Below are positions 60,932 through 64,000 of a stretch of DNA of 64,000 nucleotides, one piece after another; the first letter of the stretch is position 1; each line of letters starts with the position of its first letter. The stretch comes from CAVSWT01 sp963731745 (GTDB taxonomy: Bacteria > Bacteroidota > Ignavibacteria > Ignavibacteriales > Ignavibacteriaceae): assembly GCA_963731745.1 (NCBI GenBank), contig CAVSWT010000006.1:1-64000 (forward strand), given 5' to 3'. A program made the translations under genes and the position numbers. The notes beneath the pieces are model-generated. The model worked only from the letters and a program-made list of their open reading frames with translations, was not told the DNA's origin and did not search any database.

Positions 60932-61105
60932 TTATTCTTCGGCTTTATTCATCCAACTTGGAGAAGAAATAAACCAAATAATTGTACCTATAAATGTAAG
61001 CATTTTGCTTAAGTCTAGTGACATATTTCCCGTAAAAACTAAAAATGAAGGTAAAAGAGTCATGCCTAAACCGGTATACGAAATGAACTTTATTAAATTT
61101 TTCAT
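60932..61105 (-). CDS. Small two-helix membrane protein coupled to the permease, 57 aa
   Basis: The frame starts MKNLIKFISYTGLGMTLLPS and ends SPSWMNKAEE, with two hydrophobic segments (FISYTGLGMTLLPSFLVF and MLTFIGTIIWFI) and almost no other content. Its ATG overlaps the TGA of the permease gene in the form ATGA, so translation is probably coupled. This arrangement suggests a small subunit or stabiliser of the transporter. I recall similar short membrane proteins in rhamnose operons of this phylum, but their function is not established. Confidence 0.7.
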   Translation of the reverse strand: MKNLIKFISYTGLGMTLLPSFLVFTGNMSLDLSKMLTFIGTIIWFISSPSWMNKAEE

Positions 61106-62541
61106 GCTATAGTCTCCGCTGATTTTCCAATGTTTTGACTAATAACTTTACTTCCAACTTTTTGCTGAACAATTTTACTTGATATTATATATACTAATGA
61201 CGCTACGAACCATCCAGGCAAACCTAAGAAGAAAACTTCAACACCAAAATAAATATTGAAAAAAATTGCGGACAATAAAGTTAAAGCCCAACTTATTGCT
61301 GCAGACGGATTAAAATTTCTATTAAAGACTTCTGCAAAATTTGATTTGAGATTTATTTTTGGAAGGACATAAACATCCATCATTATAACTGCTCCCATTG
61401 GCATCAACAATAATCCGTACAAAGCAACGAATTCTAAAAGTTTCATAACCAATGCTGGGAATAGTGCCGCGGCAGTAGTTATTCCACCAACTATTGCTGT
61501 AACTTTCCAGGTTTTCCATTTTGGTTTAACTGCCTGAAGTGCTAAACCGGCTCTATAAATTGTGGGATTTGCTGTTGTCCAGCCAGCAATAACTACACAA
61601 ATTGCACCCGCAAAACCAGCCGCTCGATATGCAACCGGGCCAGGAGCAAATACCATACTATTCGAAGATTCTAAAAGAAATAATGAATATAAAATGCCAG
61701 ATGCTACCCAGGCAATATAATGCCCCAGATACATACCTGCTGCTGAGGAAAATCCATAATACCACTTCTTAGCATATCGTAAAATAGACAGATCTGCCAT
61801 ACCGATGTGCATAGCCATATTGACAAACCAGGCAAAAAAGAGTACGTGCCAGAAGGTAAATTGACTCTGCCCTTCAAGTGGAGTTCCTGTCCATATAGTG
61901 TCGCTAGCTTTGGTCCAAAAATCAGATAATGAATGAACACCTAAATCAGGCAAAACCGCTATAGCCGCGGCGATAAACACCATTATCATCCACGGGGCAG
62001 CAATATTTGCAAACTTTGAAATTTGATTATATCCAAACATTGCGACTATTGTTGTAACAATGCCGACAGCTAAAACAATTATAATCCATCCTATGCTATT
62101 TGGAAGCCAGTCATTTAATGAAGGCATTGCAATATTAAAGGGAATGCCAACTGCTGTAGCTGAAACTGCTATCATTGAACCTGCTAAAAAACAAAACATA
62201 AGAGCGTTAACTGAATTATAAACAAATGTTAAATTTTTACCGCTGATTTTTTCGAGCAAATAATATAGAGTTATTCTTTTTTTAACGGCAATTGGCCCGG
62301 TTAAAAAAGCCCAACTTAAAACAGCTAAAATGTTGCCGATGAAAAGCCCTAATAATAAATCACTAGCCGAAACGCCGTGTGCAACAAATAAAGGCCCAAT
62401 TACAAACTCAGTTCCTGCTGTATGTTCACCAGCATACATGCCGATAAAACTTTTCCAACCCTTTAATTTATTTTCAGGTATTGGCGTTCTTTCATATTCT
62501 TCAACAGAATTTAGATGGCTAAGTAGTTTTTGTTTTAGCAT
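61102..62541 (-). CDS. NCS1-family permease, candidate L-rhamnose transporter, 479 aa
   Basis: About twelve transmembrane helices with the LeuT-like pattern of the nucleobase-cation-symporter-1 family (cytosine/purine/hydantoin permeases): FIGMYAGEHTAGTEFVIGP in helix 1, FNIAMPS, MFGYNQISKFANIAAPWM, and GWTTANPTIYRAGLALQAV. The family is best known for nucleobases, vitamins and hydantoins, but here the gene is 6 bases after L-rhamnose isomerase and overlaps a small membrane protein, with the regulator, aldolase and mutarotase following. The operon implies inner-membrane import of L-rhamnose or of an RG-I disaccharide. No RhaT is visible. The family is sure, the substrate is inference. Confidence 0.85.
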   Translation of the reverse strand: MLKQKLLSHLNSVEEYERTPIPENKLKGWKSFIGMYAGEHTAGTEFVIGPLFVAHGVSASDLLLGLFIGNILAVLSWAFLTGPIAVKKRITLYYLLEKISGKNLTFVYNSVNALMFCFLAGSMIAVSATAVGIPFNIAMPSLNDWLPNSIGWIIIVLAVGIVTTIVAMFGYNQISKFANIAAPWMIMVFIAAAIAVLPDLGVHSLSDFWTKASDTIWTGTPLEGQSQFTFWHVLFFAWFVNMAMHIGMADLSILRYAKKWYYGFSSAAGMYLGHYIAWVASGILYSLFLLESSNSMVFAPGPVAYRAAGFAGAICVVIAGWTTANPTIYRAGLALQAVKPKWKTWKVTAIVGGITTAAALFPALVMKLLEFVALYGLLLMPMGAVIMMDVYVLPKINLKSNFAEVFNRNFNPSAAISWALTLLSAIFFNIYFGVEVFFLGLPGWFVASLVYIISSKIVQQKVGSKVISQNIGKSAETIA

Positions 62542-62547
62542 ATTATT

Positions 62548-63801
62548 TTATCCATTATTGATGTGCATTGAATTAACGACAATCTCTTCAGCTCTTTCTT
62601 TCTCTATTTTTTCCTGATAACCACTTTTAAAGTATTCGATAACGGGATCTAGCGGAAGATTTTTCTTTAACCTTGCTTTAGCAACTACTGGACGAACATC
62701 AGCGTTAATTATAGCATCATTAAAAAATCGGTTAGATAAAATTATTTCATCGGCTTTTTGATATTTTTCAATTACTTTTTGATTTACTAAAATGGCTTTA
62801 GCCAAAGAATTTTGCAGAGAATCTATTGAATGAAGAATAGCATGCATCCTATTTTCTCTGCTGCTGCATTGATCAATCATCATAGACCATTTATTCTTTT
62901 CAGACAATCCGCCGCCAACAAGAAGTTCATAGAATATCCTTGCAATTTGAGGATTTGGTTCCACAGCATGATCATCATCGGCAGCATAACGTGTATTAAA
63001 ATGAAGACCCCCATCAATACCTTCGCTTAAAAGATTTGAGATAATTTGTTCAATGTTTGTAGAATGATGATGATGTCCCATATCAACGAGCACCCCTGAA
63101 TTATCTCCAAATTCTTTTGCAAGCAGATAAGCACTTCCCCAATCAGAGAGAACAGTACTATATGTTCCAGGCTCAAATACTTTATATTCAATCAGGAATT
63201 TAACACTTCTATCTGTGGATTGAGAAATTGTTTTTAATGATTGTCTTGTATTTTCCAATGCATTTCGTAGTTCAATTTGGCCTGGATAATTGGAACCATC
63301 GGGAAGCCACACTGCTACAATTCCATTTGCAAATTTTTTCGCTATTTCTGCACTTAGAATAGTCTGTGAGATATAATTGTCACGAACATTTTTTTCTTCC
63401 GCGGATAAAGTCCCCCGGTGAGAACCTTTTAAAAAGTATGTAGGATTTACAGAACCTAATTTCAAGCCGCGTTTTTGAGCCTCTGCATTTACAAACTTTG
63501 CGATTTCAAATTTACCGGTCAGCCCATCATCAGAAAAATCCCATAAGATATGAGTTGAAATTCCTTCAACAGCGTCGGTTAATTTATTGACATAGGCAGC
63601 GTCATCTAATTTTTCTAAAATATTTCGAGCAAATCCAGGAGGCATATAATCACCAAATCTTCCGCCGCCAAAATTTCCAAATACCCAGCTTGGCACTTCT
63701 ACTTTAAATTCTTCAACAGCCTCAATGGCATTATTAACAATTTCTTTTCCAAATTCTAGATTAAGTGATTCTAATCCAAATTCAATTTGTTTTTCTGTCA
63801 T
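62548..63801 (-). CDS. rhaI: L-rhamnose isomerase (RhaI type)
   Basis: A 417-residue barrel isomerase of the Pseudomonas stutzeri / Bacteroides RhaI type rather than E. coli RhaA. Metal-site regions are visible: the glutamate in FLIEYKVFEPG, the aspartate and histidines in VLVDMGHHHHSTN, HFNTRYAADDDHAVE, and the early loops SWVFGNFGGGRFGDY and HILWDFSDDG. It converts L-rhamnose to L-rhamnulose in the cytosol. It is the first gene of the minus-strand locus, followed after 6 bases by the permease. A dyad about 80 bases upstream may be its operator. Rhamnulokinase is not seen in this window. Confidence 0.92.
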   Translation of the reverse strand: MTEKQIEFGLESLNLEFGKEIVNNAIEAVEEFKVEVPSWVFGNFGGGRFGDYMPPGFARNILEKLDDAAYVNKLTDAVEGISTHILWDFSDDGLTGKFEIAKFVNAEAQKRGLKLGSVNPTYFLKGSHRGTLSAEEKNVRDNYISQTILSAEIAKKFANGIVAVWLPDGSNYPGQIELRNALENTRQSLKTISQSTDRSVKFLIEYKVFEPGTYSTVLSDWGSAYLLAKEFGDNSGVLVDMGHHHHSTNIEQIISNLLSEGIDGGLHFNTRYAADDDHAVEPNPQIARIFYELLVGGGLSEKNKWSMMIDQCSSRENRMHAILHSIDSLQNSLAKAILVNQKVIEKYQKADEIILSNRFFNDAIINADVRPVVAKARLKKNLPLDPVIEYFKSGYQEKIEKERAEEIVVNSMHINNG

Positions 63802-63876
63802 TTTTTCCTCTTGTAGTTACAAATGTTAAAGACAAGAATTTTATAATTTACATTATATTCATTGTGAGATTTTAAG

Positions 63877-63892
63877 TTAGAAACTTTTCTAA
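63877..63892 (-). promoter_or_regulatory. Dyad upstream of rhaI
   Basis: TTAGAAACTTTTCTAA consists of perfect 7-bp arms (TTAGAAA/TTTCTAA) around CT, 76 bases before the rhaI start. It could be an operator for the LacI regulator, although the core lacks the CG seen in the sites before the TonB receptor gene. Confidence 0.35.
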
Positions 63893-64000
63893 AAATTATT
63901 TAGCGTAATAACTTTCAGCTATTGATAGATTTGTATTTTTTTCGTGGCAAGATATCATTTCAATAGTTTTTATTGTCTTTGACGTAAGGGAATGAAGTAT

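Overview
The window (about one third GC) reads as a chromosome segment from an Ignavibacteria-type member of the Bacteroidota/Chlorobi assemblage. Four secreted proteins end in a type IX secretion (T9SS) sorting domain with the NYPNPFNP signature, outer-membrane lipoproteins and a TonB receptor are present, and the enzyme set is that of an anaerobic or facultative plant-polysaccharide degrader. This placement is an inference from protein style; no rRNA or tRNA gene is visible.

1-16.3 kb, mixed housekeeping and accessory genes, mostly + strand at the edges. An outer-membrane beta-barrel, a small ferredoxin-fold protein, an AhpD-like protein and glyceraldehyde-3-phosphate dehydrogenase are followed by a decayed mobile-element block (2.7-7.7 kb). 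That block holds a repeat-rich, origin-like stretch, a frameshifted primase/SF3-helicase gene, a DUF5659 gene, a 57-codon gene and remnants of an exonuclease and a PPM-type phosphatase. Then come a 1187-residue secreted subtilase with a T9SS domain, a broken membrane-protein gene, a stand-alone DUF4242 protein, and a regulator that fuses DUF4242 to a cyclase-like domain and an AraC-type DNA-binding domain. A second phosphatase remnant, a DUF2255 protein and a methyltransferase close the section.

16.4-63.8 kb, one almost uninterrupted minus-strand locus for pectin, chiefly rhamnogalacturonan I and its side chains. Backbone enzymes are PL26, PL22, GH105, GH28, PL9 and GH106. Side-chain enzymes are GH35, GH2, GH51, GH43, GH3, GH115, GH31 and a sulfatase. 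Accessory proteins are a CBM9-PKD protein, DUF4861 and DUF6250 proteins, a PQQ-dehydrogenase-like propeller protein and two parallel beta-helix T9SS proteins. Uptake is represented by one TonB-dependent receptor and, unusually for Bacteroidota, no SusD. At the promoter-proximal end (55-63.8 kb) lies L-rhamnose catabolism: mutarotase, a double class II aldolase, a LacI regulator, a 57-residue membrane protein, an NCS1-type permease and L-rhamnose isomerase. Rhamnulokinase is not in the window. Three related operator-like palindromes lie in front of the TonB receptor gene.

At least eight genes carry single-base frameshifts, several at homopolymers and concentrated between 26 and 45 kb. They may be sequencing indels in a draft genome or real decay; the sequence alone cannot decide, and affected genes are given over their full span.
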